From assembly GCF_013449725.1 (NCBI RefSeq), contig NZ_JACCFF010000001.1:186001-250000 (forward strand): a stretch of DNA of 64,000 nt, written 5' to 3'. This stretch comes from Mycobacteroides sp. LB1 (lineage in GTDB: Bacteria; Actinomycetota; Actinomycetes; Mycobacteriales; Mycobacteriaceae). Of the stretch, positions 56,779 through 64,000 are shown one piece after another (position 1 is the stretch's first letter; every line of letters begins with the position of its first letter). The translations under genes were made by a program, and so were the position numbers. Below the pieces are notes generated by a model. It saw only the letters and a program-made list of their open reading frames with translations. It made no database searches and had not been told where the DNA came from.

Positions 56779-57297
56779 ATGTCCGATCCACGTCCCCATC
56801 TCGGCGAACCGCTCGCACTGGATCTACTGAACACCCGGTGGATGAGCGGCGATGGAGCGCAGGATCTGCTCACCGATCTCGACGGCTTACGAATCTGGTT
56901 GCATACCAATAATCTTCACGATCGCTGCACCGCCAACGAGACGACCCGAGAAGCCCTGCTCACTGCGCGTGACGCCATCTACCGGGCGGTGAAGGATTCC
57001 CAGATCGACGACATCAATGCCGTGCTGTCCCGGGGCGCGATCCGTCGCTCGCTGACCGTCGGCGGGCCGGTCGACACGGCCGAGGTTCCCGAGCCACACT
57101 GGCTACCCGCTTGGCTGGCCGTCGATAACCTGCTGATCCTGCTCGCCGAGTCTCCCGATCGGATCAAACAGTGCGCCCACCCGCAATGCGTGCTGTTCTT
57201 CTATGACACATCCAAGAACGGGGCTCGACGCTGGCATTCCATGGCGACTTGCGGAAACAGGGCAAAGGCCGCCCGGCACTACGCCAAGAACGCATGA
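56779..57297 (+). CDS. ABATE/CGNR zinc-finger transcriptional regulator
   Basis: A 172-residue protein: ABATE N-terminal ligand domain (LALDLLNTRWMSGDGAQDLL) and C-terminal CGNR zinc finger CAHPQCVLFFYDTSKNGARR, then MATCGNRAKAARHYAKNA. Usually regulates an adjacent divergent operon, here VOC-PNPOx-NTF2. Confidence 0.88.
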   Translation: MSDPRPHLGEPLALDLLNTRWMSGDGAQDLLTDLDGLRIWLHTNNLHDRCTANETTREALLTARDAIYRAVKDSQIDDINAVLSRGAIRRSLTVGGPVDTAEVPEPHWLPAWLAVDNLLILLAESPDRIKQCAHPQCVLFFYDTSKNGARRWHSMATCGNRAKAARHYAKNA

Positions 57298-57391
57298 TCA
57301 TCCTTCACAGCTGCATCACACGTTAGATTCTTACTCAACTATCACAATCGAAGTATTATGTAACAGGTACCACTCCGTTACCATTGTTCCC

Positions 57392-57775
57392 ATGCGAAAC
57401 ATCGTATTGACCATCGGCGTGTCGGCCGTTTTCGGAGCGGCGTGCGCGGGGGCAGCACTCACGGGTGCACCGGTGGCCTACGGAGCGCCGTTGAGCTTCG
57501 ATTGTCTGCAGGTTGCGACACCCGTGGGAATGAACCTGACCTGCGTGAATCCGACGCCCTTCACCATGGACGCACACTTCAAGGGTAATTGCGGTCCGCT
57601 CCCCATGCTCAATGAGGACACCGAGATCGGGCCGTTCAAAACGATCTCGCGTCAGGTGCCGTGCCTGCCGGGCGTTCAGTCACCATCTGCCGAAGCCTCG
57701 ATGATGATGCGGTCCAATGCCACGGACGAGGACGCGCCGCCGCCCAACCCCCCGGCACGCCCGTTCGGTCTCTAG
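57392..57775 (+). CDS. Small secreted protein
   Basis: A 127-residue protein with a signal peptide (IVLTIGVSAVFGAACAGAAL, cleavage near AYG-AP) and a mature part with four cysteines and a disordered Pro-rich C-terminus. No family recognised. ATG 57392 follows an AT-rich promoter-like region. Confidence 0.7.
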   Translation: MRNIVLTIGVSAVFGAACAGAALTGAPVAYGAPLSFDCLQVATPVGMNLTCVNPTPFTMDAHFKGNCGPLPMLNEDTEIGPFKTISRQVPCLPGVQSPSAEASMMMRSNATDEDAPPPNPPARPFGL

Positions 57776-57787
57776 GGCGAGCGGCGG

Positions 57788-58402
57788 TCACCCGACGTCG
57801 CGACGGTCCTGCTCGGTGGCAAGGGCGTTCTTCACGACGTCATAGGCCATGGACTGGCCGTATCCGCGACGCGCAAGCATGGCAACCAATCGCCGCGCAG
57901 CCTTGATCCCACCGTCGTCGAGACTCTCGGATCGGAGTTTCTTGGCGACAAGCTGCGCTGCGCGCGAGCGTTCGGCGTCTCCGTCGATGTGCGCGAGCGC
58001 GGCGGCCGCATTCTCGGCCGATACGCCCTTGGTACGAAGCTCTGCCGCTAAGGCGCGCTTGCCTTTTCCGGCGTAGGTATGCCGAGACTGCACCCACTGT
58101 GTTGCAAAATCGGCGTCGTTGATGAGCCCGGCGGTGGCCAGCCGATCCATGACCCGCTCGGATATGTCATCGGGGTACCCGCGCCGGGCCAGCCTTTCGG
58201 TCAGCTCGGCGCGGGCACGCGCCCGACTTGTCAACAGGCGAAGACAATATGACCACGCCTGCTCGTCCCGCGAGTCAACCGGTTCATGCGTCGGGGCTTC
58301 GGGTACCGACGCGACCCGGGCTCGCAGTTCGTCTAGGGATTCCTGAGAACCCGATGCGGAAGCCGAATCAGAAATCGACTGGGGCCGGGACGACTTCGTC
58401 AT
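57788..58402 (-). CDS. recX: Recombination regulator RecX
   Basis: A 204-residue helical regulator that modulates RecA filaments. RecX repeats are visible ([27 protein letters not shown] and [19 protein letters not shown]). It overlaps the 3' end of recA by 35 bp, the conserved recA-recX coupling. Confidence 0.93.
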   Translation of the reverse strand: MTKSSRPQSISDSASASGSQESLDELRARVASVPEAPTHEPVDSRDEQAWSYCLRLLTSRARARAELTERLARRGYPDDISERVMDRLATAGLINDADFATQWVQSRHTYAGKGKRALAAELRTKGVSAENAAAALAHIDGDAERSRAAQLVAKKLRSESLDDGGIKAARRLVAMLARRGYGQSMAYDVVKNALATEQDRRDVG

Positions 58403-59408
58403 CGGTCAGCACCGCTCCGATACCGAGCTTCTCCTTGACCTTCTTCTCGATCTCGTTGGCGACATCGGCGTTCTCCAACAGGAAGTTGCGGGCGTTTTCC
58501 TTGCCCTGTCCCAACTGCTCACCCTCATAGGTGAACCAGGAGCCGGACTTACGGACGAAGCCATGCTCCACGCCCATATCGATGATCGACCCCTCCTTGG
58601 AGATGCCCTTGCCGTAGAGGATGTCGAACTCAGCCTGCTTGAACGGCGGCGCCATCTTGTTCTTGACAACCTTGCAGCGAGTCCGGTTACCCACTGCATC
58701 AGTACCGTCCTTGAGCGTCTCGATCCGGCGTACGTCCAGACGGATCGAGGAATAGAACTTCAAAGCCTTACCACCCGTAGTGGTTTCGGGTGAGCCGAAC
58801 ATTACGCCGATCTTCTCACGCAGCTGGTTGATGAAGATGGCGGTGGTGCCCGAGTTGCTCAGCGCACCGGTGATCTTGCGCAGCGCCTGGCTCATCAGGC
58901 GGGCCTGCAGACCGACGTGGCTGTCACCCATCTCGCCCTCGATCTCGGCGCGTGGCACCAGGGCGGCCACCGAGTCGATGACGATGATGTCGATGGCACC
59001 CGAGCGGATCAGCATGTCGGCGATCTCCAGTGCCTGCTCACCGGTATCGGGCTGGGATACCAGCAGCGAGTCGGTATCGACACCCAGCTTCTTGGCGTAA
59101 TCCGGGTCGAGCGCATGCTCGGCATCGATAAACGCCGCAACACCGCCGGCGGCTTGCGCGTTGGCCACCGCATGCAGCGCCACGGTGGTCTTACCCGAAG
59201 ATTCCGGTCCGTAGATCTCGATGACACGACCGCGCGGCAGGCCGCCGATACCCAGCGCCACGTCTAGGGCGATGGACCCGGTCGGGATGACGGAGATGGG
59301 GACGCGTACCTCGTCGCCGAGGCGCATCACCGAACCCTTGCCGTGACTCTTCTCGATCTGTGCGAGCGCGAGCTCGAGAGCCTTCTCGCGATCCGGTGCC
59401 TGCGCCAT
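58368..59408 (-). CDS. recA: Recombinase RecA
   Basis: A 346-residue recombinase: Walker [10 protein letters not shown], Walker [11 protein letters not shown], and the conserved [20 protein letters not shown] loop L2. It is contiguous, without the intein found in M. tuberculosis. ATG 59408. An SOS box lies 139-154 bp upstream. Confidence 0.98.
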   Translation of the reverse strand: MAQAPDREKALELALAQIEKSHGKGSVMRLGDEVRVPISVIPTGSIALDVALGIGGLPRGRVIEIYGPESSGKTTVALHAVANAQAAGGVAAFIDAEHALDPDYAKKLGVDTDSLLVSQPDTGEQALEIADMLIRSGAIDIIVIDSVAALVPRAEIEGEMGDSHVGLQARLMSQALRKITGALSNSGTTAIFINQLREKIGVMFGSPETTTGGKALKFYSSIRLDVRRIETLKDGTDAVGNRTRCKVVKNKMAPPFKQAEFDILYGKGISKEGSIIDMGVEHGFVRKSGSWFTYEGEQLGQGKENARNFLLENADVANEIEKKVKEKLGIGAVLTDDEVVPAPVDF

Positions 59409-59724
59409 GGTGTTCTCCGTTTCGTATCGGTGTTCGAAGATCGGCGTTCCGATCAGTTGAGGCAGACGCTAGGACACAGGTCTGACAAGTCACCTGACCT
59501 GCTCGGGAGACCCGTAACCGTCGTGCTCGAACATGACTACCGTAAGCCGAACACCTGTTCGATTCAAGGAGGCGCGCCGGACCGGCGTGTCGCGCCTTAA
59601 CACGGAAACACGGAGGTCGCAGCGACCCGAATAGCAGCTGGCTCGCTACTTCTTTCACGGCACTTGTAGTGGTTAATTCTTGGTTTCAGCAACCCAGCTG
59701 CCCCAGCTCAATACAGTGAGAATC
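59409..59724. other. 316-bp region between recA and a divergent secreted-protein gene
   Basis: No coding sequence is supported. It holds the recA SOS box (59547-59562), the long recA leader, and the TACAGT -10 (59712-59717) of the divergent gene. Confidence 0.6.
59547..59562 (-). promoter_or_regulatory. LexA (SOS) box of recA
   Basis: Minus-strand TCGAACAGGTGTTCGG, one mismatch to the palindromic SOS consensus, 139 bp upstream of the recA ATG. Confidence 0.8.
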
Positions 59725-60123
59725 ATGCGGCAACGAATTTCGTGGAGTCTTCCGCTCGCGATCACGGCCATCGTTACCTGCCTGGCCTGTCTGACCATTG
59801 CACTTGCCGCTGCCGCACCAAACCCGGACTGCGGCACGATCGTCACGGCAGCCAATCAGCTCGAAGTGGCCTATAACCAAGTCCAGCCGTACGGATACAC
59901 ACCGTTCGGTATAGAGAACCAGATCCAAACCGCCGCAATGCCGTTGATGTCGTTGGCCAGCCCTGCGGCATTCGACATGCGCAACTGGGCGTTCCGGCTT
60001 GCGTCCGAACTTGGCAAGAATGACGCACAGGACCCCGACGAGCAACGATCAGGTACGTGGATCTCCGGCACGCTCTCTGGAGCGCGCCAGTCGCTACAAG
60101 CTGCGCGTGCTGCTTGCGCGTAG
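59725..60123 (+). CDS. Secreted protein of unknown function
   Basis: A 132-residue protein with a clear signal peptide (AITAIVTCLACLTIALAAAA) and a helical mature domain containing two cysteines near its ends (NPDCGTIV and ARAACA). ATG 59725 is 7 bp after TACAGT, so probably leaderless. Not recognised. Confidence 0.68.
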   Translation: MRQRISWSLPLAITAIVTCLACLTIALAAAAPNPDCGTIVTAANQLEVAYNQVQPYGYTPFGIENQIQTAAMPLMSLASPAAFDMRNWAFRLASELGKNDAQDPDEQRSGTWISGTLSGARQSLQAARAACA

Positions 60124-60125
60124 CT

Positions 60126-60320
60126 TCACCATTGATCTCGAGGGACGTCGAAATCTGCGCACAAAGCCCGCCATATATCCCGCGGCTCCATCCCGGCTTC
60201 GACAGCCTGTGCCGCGGTGCGCCCGCCCATCGCGGTCAACACATGGTCAACCAGCACGGATGAGCCGTAGATCGCACCGAAACGCCCAGTGACCAGCTCA
60301 TGAAACTCCGTCAGACGCAC
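60126..60320 (-). CDS. DUF3046 small protein (Rv2738c-like)
   Basis: A 64-residue protein: MRLTEFHELVTGRFGAIYGS and GMEPRDIWRALCADFDVPRDQW are diagnostic of DUF3046, found beside recA in actinobacteria. GTG 60320. Function unknown. Confidence 0.88.
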   Translation of the reverse strand: MRLTEFHELVTGRFGAIYGSSVLVDHVLTAMGGRTAAQAVEAGMEPRDIWRALCADFDVPRDQW

Positions 60321-60324
60321 ACCG

Positions 60325-61482
60325 TCACCTTAGGGCCGCCACTACGTCCTGGCACACCCGTACCGGATCTTCGACATCGACGGCGCCTGCGGCAGCCCGG
60401 CGGGCAGCTTCGGTGTACCGCCGCTCCCCCAATACGCGACCGACGGCCGCAGCCAAAGAATCCCGGTTCAGCGGCCGCACCAGCTCGGCGCTTCCTTGCC
60501 GCACAACACGATTCGCCAATTCCCACTGGTCGCCACCACCGGGAACCACCACCACCGGCACCCCAGCCAGCAGCGCCTTGCTCAGAAAACCATGTCCCCC
60601 ACCGCAAATGGCCAGATCGGCCCCGGACAGCAGCAGGTCCTGACGTGCCAGCCCCGCAACCGCCCACGACGGCAACCCCGATGAAGATGGATCCAGCGCA
60701 GAGACGACCACTCGTGCACCTGCCGATTCCAAGGCCCGCAATGCCAGCTCGGTCATCCCCTCGGCGCCGGTGAAGGCCGTCGACGGCGCGATCACAACCA
60801 CCGGACCCGAACCCGCAGGCGGTTGCAGCACAACGTCCGTGGGCTCCCAGTGCAGCGGCCCCACTAGCACCGCCTCACCCGGCCAGTCGGGACGCGACAC
60901 CTCAAGTGCGGGCACAGTCGCGATCAACCGTCGAACGGGCCCGGGGTCATGGGCCGGCAATCCGATCTCCACCCGAACCTGCGAGCGCTGTCGCAGTCCC
61001 TGGTCGATAGACCTCTGTGTCAGCCGGCGCATCAGCCCATCGCGCAGCCTGCCGCGTAGCCCAACACCGGGAGCCAGTCCACTTCCCAATGGCGGCAATC
61101 CTTTTGACGGCAAATACAGCGGGTGCGGATTCAGCTCCACCCACGGCACACCGAGCAACTCGGCGGCCATGCCGCCACAGGCGGTGATGACATCGGAAAC
61201 AATCAGATCCGGCGCCAGTTCCCTCAACTGATCGAGATTGGCCTGCGCCATATGGGCTGCACGCTGATGAATCTTGGCGCCCGCGTCTCCGTCGTCATCG
61301 GCAACCCGAGGCTGCAGCCCCAGAAGTTCCACCGACTCCAGCCCAACGGCACGGGCTTGATCGAGCCAGCGCGTCCCCGTCAACAGCACCGGATCGTCCC
61401 CGGCGGCGGCGAATTTCAGGCATAACGCGATAGCAGGAAAGGCATGCCCGGGATCGGGACCGGCGACCACGGCGACACGCAC
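60325..61482 (-). CDS. GT1-type glycosyltransferase (Rv2739c-like)
   Basis: A 385-residue nucleotide-sugar glycosyltransferase of the MGT type. The acceptor half begins VAVVAGPDPGHAFPAIALCLKF, and the donor half carries ADLAICGGGHGFLSKALLAG, VPVVVVPGGGDQWELANRVV. Acceptor unknown. It is 4 bp upstream of the DUF3046 gene. Confidence 0.86.
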   Translation of the reverse strand: MRVAVVAGPDPGHAFPAIALCLKFAAAGDDPVLLTGTRWLDQARAVGLESVELLGLQPRVADDDGDAGAKIHQRAAHMAQANLDQLRELAPDLIVSDVITACGGMAAELLGVPWVELNPHPLYLPSKGLPPLGSGLAPGVGLRGRLRDGLMRRLTQRSIDQGLRQRSQVRVEIGLPAHDPGPVRRLIATVPALEVSRPDWPGEAVLVGPLHWEPTDVVLQPPAGSGPVVVIAPSTAFTGAEGMTELALRALESAGARVVVSALDPSSSGLPSWAVAGLARQDLLLSGADLAICGGGHGFLSKALLAGVPVVVVPGGGDQWELANRVVRQGSAELVRPLNRDSLAAAVGRVLGERRYTEAARRAAAGAVDVEDPVRVCQDVVAALR

Positions 61483-61523
61483 GGCCCTACCCTGCCACAG
61501 CGATTCGGGCTACGTTGAAACGC

Positions 61524-61967
61524 ATGACCGACACCACGCTGGAGCGCCTCACCCTGACCCCGGCCGAAACCGTCACCCGCTTCCTGGAGGCCGCCCAGAA
61601 CGGCGACACCGAGTTCGCCGAGAAAGTCCTGGACGAACGCCTCGTCTACCAGAATGTTGGCCTGCCGACAATCCACGGTAGCCGCGCAGCGCTGAAGATC
61701 TTCGAGCCGCTCAAACGCCCGGGGTTCGGGTTCGAGGTGCAGATACACCGCACCACCACCAACGGGAACACCGTGATGAACGAGCGCCATGACGCCATCG
61801 TCATCGGCCCGCTGCGCCTGCAGTTCTGGGTGTGTGGGGTCTTCGAGGTCTCCGATGAGGGCACCATCACGCTGTGGCGCGACTACTTCGACATGTTCGA
61901 CATGTTTAAGGCGACGGTGCGAGGTCTGATCGCCATCCCGTTCCCCGCACTGCGACCGAGGTTCTGA
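61524..61967 (+). CDS. ephG: Limonene-1,2-epoxide hydrolase family protein EphG
   Basis: A 147-residue NTF2-fold epoxide hydrolase. The Asp-Arg-Asp catalytic set fits NERHDAIVIG and LWRDYFDMFDM. ATG 61524. One base separates its stop from the paralogue downstream. Confidence 0.88.
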   Translation: MTDTTLERLTLTPAETVTRFLEAAQNGDTEFAEKVLDERLVYQNVGLPTIHGSRAALKIFEPLKRPGFGFEVQIHRTTTNGNTVMNERHDAIVIGPLRLQFWVCGVFEVSDEGTITLWRDYFDMFDMFKATVRGLIAIPFPALRPRF

Positions 61968-61968
61968 G

Positions 61969-62403
61969 ATGACGGAAACACTCGCGATACGCGACGCCAC
62001 CACCGTCGTCGAAGGCTTATGGGATGCCCTGCGGTTGGGTGATCTGGCTGCCATCGACGAATCCCTCGACGAGAACGTGAGCTGGGAGAACGTCGGGCTG
62101 CCCGCGGTGCGTGGACGACGTGCGGTCATGCGGTTCATGGGGCTGATGAACAGCCCGTGGGCCGGGTTCGACGTGAAGATCCATCGAATCGCTGCCGAGG
62201 GCAACACCGTGATGACGGAACGGACCGATGTGATCATCGCGGGCCCGCTGCATATCGGGTTCTGGGTCTGCGGGGTCTTCGAGGTCTCCGACGACGGCAG
62301 GATCGTCCTGTGGCGTGACTACGGCGACGTCCTGAACATCACCAAGGGTCTGGTGCGGGGCATCCTCGGGATCGCGATCCCTGCGCTGCGCCCGAAGCTC
62401 TGA
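61969..62403 (+). CDS. Second limonene-epoxide-hydrolase paralogue
   Basis: A 144-residue tandem paralogue of ephG (ENVGLPAVRGRRAVMRF against QNVGLPTIHGSRAALKI; FWVCGVFEVSDDG against FWVCGVFEVSDEG). Catalytic set retained (TERTDVIIAG, LWRDYGDV). Confidence 0.87.
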   Translation: MTETLAIRDATTVVEGLWDALRLGDLAAIDESLDENVSWENVGLPAVRGRRAVMRFMGLMNSPWAGFDVKIHRIAAEGNTVMTERTDVIIAGPLHIGFWVCGVFEVSDDGRIVLWRDYGDVLNITKGLVRGILGIAIPALRPKL

Positions 62404-62406
62404 CTA

Positions 62407-62574
62407 TCACGGCAGCGGGGTTTTGTCGGTATCCATCACCGCGCGGTACAGCATCACACCGCCAAGGATCAGCACGCCGACCACCAGCATCGGGACCAAG
62501 AGTTTGAAGATGGCGCCCACCACGAGGAATGCCAGCCACACGACCAGCAGCACGCCAATGATCTTCCACAACAC
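62407..62574 (-). CDS. Small two-helix membrane protein
   Basis: About 55 residues: two hydrophobic segments (IIGVLLVVWLAFLVVGAIF, LLVPMLVVGVLILGGVMLY). GTG 62574 or TTG 62613 as start. Not recognised. Confidence 0.6.
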   Translation of the reverse strand: MLWKIIGVLLVVWLAFLVVGAIFKLLVPMLVVGVLILGGVMLYRAVMDTDKTPLP

Positions 62575-62676
62575 AGGTACCCACCGTTCTCTCGACTTGC
62601 TGCGATAGAGCAAGCCTGGCAGGGGGATCAGCGCCTGAGGAACCCCGGAACCCGAAGATCAGGGAAAGATCGGGGA

Positions 62677-63504
62677 TTACCCTGACAGCTGGCCGAGCTC
62701 GTCGAGTGCACCCGCCCAGCCGGTGAGACGGTCGGTGGCCGATACCAGGTCATCGAAGAGCGGGCCACGTGACATCGGCGATGCCACCACCGCACCACCG
62801 TTGCCGGCCGATACCAACTGCGCTGCCGCGGTAACCAACTCGTTGTATTGCCGCACACCGGTATCGAGCTGCGCGGTGAACGCGTTGATGGTGGGCTGCA
62901 GGAACTCCCGGGTATGCGGGGCCTCGACGGCGGCTCGCTCCATGGACACGACTTCCTTGGCGGTCGCCGCCATCACGAAGGCTGCCTCATTGGCGGCCGA
63001 AAGAACCTGACGTCCTTCACTGTCCGGAATCATGTTGCCGCGCTCCACTACTCCGAGGAGGGAGAACAGCCCGCGTTCAGCAGCATCCAACGCGGCCATG
63101 GGCGGACGCGCCGCCGATCCGGGCGGCGGCAGTCGCCGCTCCACACCGGGACGGGGCGGTGGCAGCGGCTCGGCCTTGAGGAAGCGGTACCGCACAAACA
63201 AATAGGTCGCCGGAATCGCGCAGCCGGCGGCAAGCAGACCCGGAATGATCAGCATCCAGAACGGCGCGCCAGTGGTCGCAAGCACTGTGGTGACGAGTAC
63301 CAGGGCCGCGCAGGCCAGTGCCCAGCGGATACTCCAGCGCTTGGCTCGCAGCCGCTTTCGCAACAGCTTCTCGCGCTTATCGGACATCGCCCGCAAGCGG
63401 GCGGCAAGCTCCTCACCGAGATCGTTGACATTGTTCAACACCCGGCGCATCAGCTGCTCCCAGCTTCCTTGCACCGCGGCGCGGAGGGGTGGCTGGGGCG
63501 TCAT
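62677..63504 (-). CDS. pspM: Phage-shock envelope stress protein PspM (Rv2743c-like)
   Basis: A 275-residue protein with two membrane helices (WALACAALVLVTTVLATT, WMLIIPGLLAAGCAIPATYL), a Pro-rich linker and a helical C-terminus. In M. tuberculosis it works with ClgR-PspA-PspN in envelope stress. ATG 63504. Confidence 0.88.
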   Translation of the reverse strand: MTPQPPLRAAVQGSWEQLMRRVLNNVNDLGEELAARLRAMSDKREKLLRKRLRAKRWSIRWALACAALVLVTTVLATTGAPFWMLIIPGLLAAGCAIPATYLFVRYRFLKAEPLPPPRPGVERRLPPPGSAARPPMAALDAAERGLFSLLGVVERGNMIPDSEGRQVLSAANEAAFVMAATAKEVVSMERAAVEAPHTREFLQPTINAFTAQLDTGVRQYNELVTAAAQLVSAGNGGAVVASPMSRGPLFDDLVSATDRLTGWAGALDELGQLSG

Positions 63505-63558
63505 GTTCACATTGTGCCCGAAAATTTCGCCGCCGCCGAGTGTGCATGTCAGCACAAC

Positions 63559-63598
63559 AAATCCGCCGAGTGGGCGCGGGCGCTCACTCGGCGGATTT
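63559..63598 (-). terminator. Strong hairpin between pspA and pspM
   Basis: Perfect 14-bp arms AAATCCGCCGAGTG and CACTCGGCGGATTT; the loop pairs further to a CGGG tetraloop (about 18 bp of stem). In the pspA-to-pspM direction it is followed by TTGTTGT. Terminator or attenuator within the operon. Confidence 0.65.
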
Positions 63599-63612
63599 GG
63601 GAAGACAGGAAG

Positions 63613-64000
63613 TTACTGCTGGCCCAGCGGATTGGCCGGTTTGGCCGTCTCGGCCGCCGCGGGCGCCGAGATGGCCGAGTCGCCGGTGGGCAGCGCCTCA
63701 CCCTTCATGGAAGCGCGGATCTGCTCCAGACGCGAATGCCCGGCCATCTGCACACTGGCCTGCTGCACCTCGATCATGCGGCCCTGTACCGAGCCCTGCG
63801 CCAGCTCCGCCGAGCCCAGAGCATTGGCATAACGGCGCTCGATTTTCTCGCGTACCTCGTCCAGGCTCGGGGTGTTACCGGGGGCGGCCAGCTCGCTCAT
63901 CGAGCGCAGCGAGGCGGACACCTGCTCCTGCATCTTCGCCTGCTCCAGCTGGCTCAGCAGCTTGGTGCGCTCGGCGATGCGCTGCTGCAGCATCATCGCG
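63613..64000 (-). CDS. pspA: Phage-shock protein PspA (35-kDa antigen), N-terminus outside window
   Basis: The last about 128 codons of the ESCRT-III-like coiled-coil protein: [42 protein letters not shown] and a disordered Ala/Pro-rich tail ending NPLGQQ. Frame open to the right edge. Confidence 0.9.
   Translation of the reverse strand, partial: AMMLQQRIAERTKLLSQLEQAKMQEQVSASLRSMSELAAPGNTPSLDEVREKIERRYANALGSAELAQGSVQGRMIEVQQASVQMAGHSRLEQIRASMKGEALPTGDSAISAPAAAETAKPANPLGQQ

Noticed and set aside
58368..59408. Possible intein in recA, as in M. tuberculosis
   Set aside because: The frame is 346 residues, the normal RecA length, with all motifs contiguous.
1..64000. tRNA, rRNA, CRISPR, insertion sequences or prophage
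   Set aside because: No cloverleaf, repeat-spacer array, transposase or phage gene was recognised on reading the window by eye; a search with tRNA and ISfinder-type tools would settle this.

Overview
The window is a 64-kb piece of a GC-rich (roughly 64% by eye) mycobacterial chromosome. Gene order follows the M. tuberculosis block Rv2690c to Rv2744c almost gene for gene: permease, ceoB-ceoC, dut, cei, suhB, ppgK, sigA, sigB, ideR, sthA, nrdR, chiZ, lexA, fadE20, hflX-dapF-miaA, miaB, recX-recA, ephG, pspM, pspA. recA has no intein, and several accessory blocks are absent from M. tuberculosis as I remember it. The SigA N-terminus and gene content suggest a rapid grower of the Mycobacteroides abscessus/chelonae clade. 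This is from memory of families and synteny; no database search was run. I saw no tRNA, rRNA, CRISPR array or intact insertion sequence.

Layout. 1-4.4 kb: edge of an APC permease, the CeoBC potassium regulators and small conserved genes. 4.4-6.8 kb: an ECF sigma factor with a C-terminal SnoaL-like extension, divergent from an NmrA-type reductase and a deazaflavin nitroreductase-like protein; mirror-image promoters lie between. 6.8-13 kb: housekeeping genes dut, cei (with a CRP-type site upstream), suhB, ppgK and sigA. 13-23 kb: accessory block with a sulfite-exporter-type permease, an unknown protein plus a mini-paralogue of its N-terminus, ogt, a flavin disulfide reductase, VOC, LLM, RidA and GntR-desaturase genes. 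This block ends in a compact three-gene operon (21341-22900): a DUF692/MNIO oxidase, a partner protein and a membrane-anchored Cys/Gly/Ser-rich peptide, which looks like a RiPP system. 23-28 kb: sigB, ideR and flanking conserved genes. 28.4-31.1 kb: a DUF1611-racemase cassette bounded by a 33-bp imperfect direct repeat. 31-46.6 kb: lipoprotein, sthA, PAC2, hydrolase, PhzF, nrdR, the chiZ/lexA SOS region, fadE20, a BisC-like molybdoenzyme and hflX-dapF-miaA. 46.6-57.8 kb: DUF349 protein, miaB, a complete gluABCD glutamate importer and a small CGNR-regulated VOC/PNPOx/NTF2 cluster. 57.8-64 kb: recX-recA, a glycosyltransferase, two tandem limonene-epoxide-hydrolase paralogues, pspM and the end of pspA.

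Themes. Damage response (lexA, recA, recX, chiZ, with four SOS-box matches), sigma factors (sigA, sigB, one ECF), iron control (ideR) and envelope stress (cei, pspA-pspM) cluster here. Convergent genes are packed very tightly: six pairs share a 4-bp CTAG in which both stop codons overlap.

Two signals stand out. The first is the MNIO operon with its candidate precursor. The second is a 21-bp dispersed motif with core AAGCGGCTCATC, found five times, always on the + strand at or near the 5' end of a gene. It is translated as L-x-A-S-G-S-S in four unrelated proteins and is untranslated upstream of ideR.
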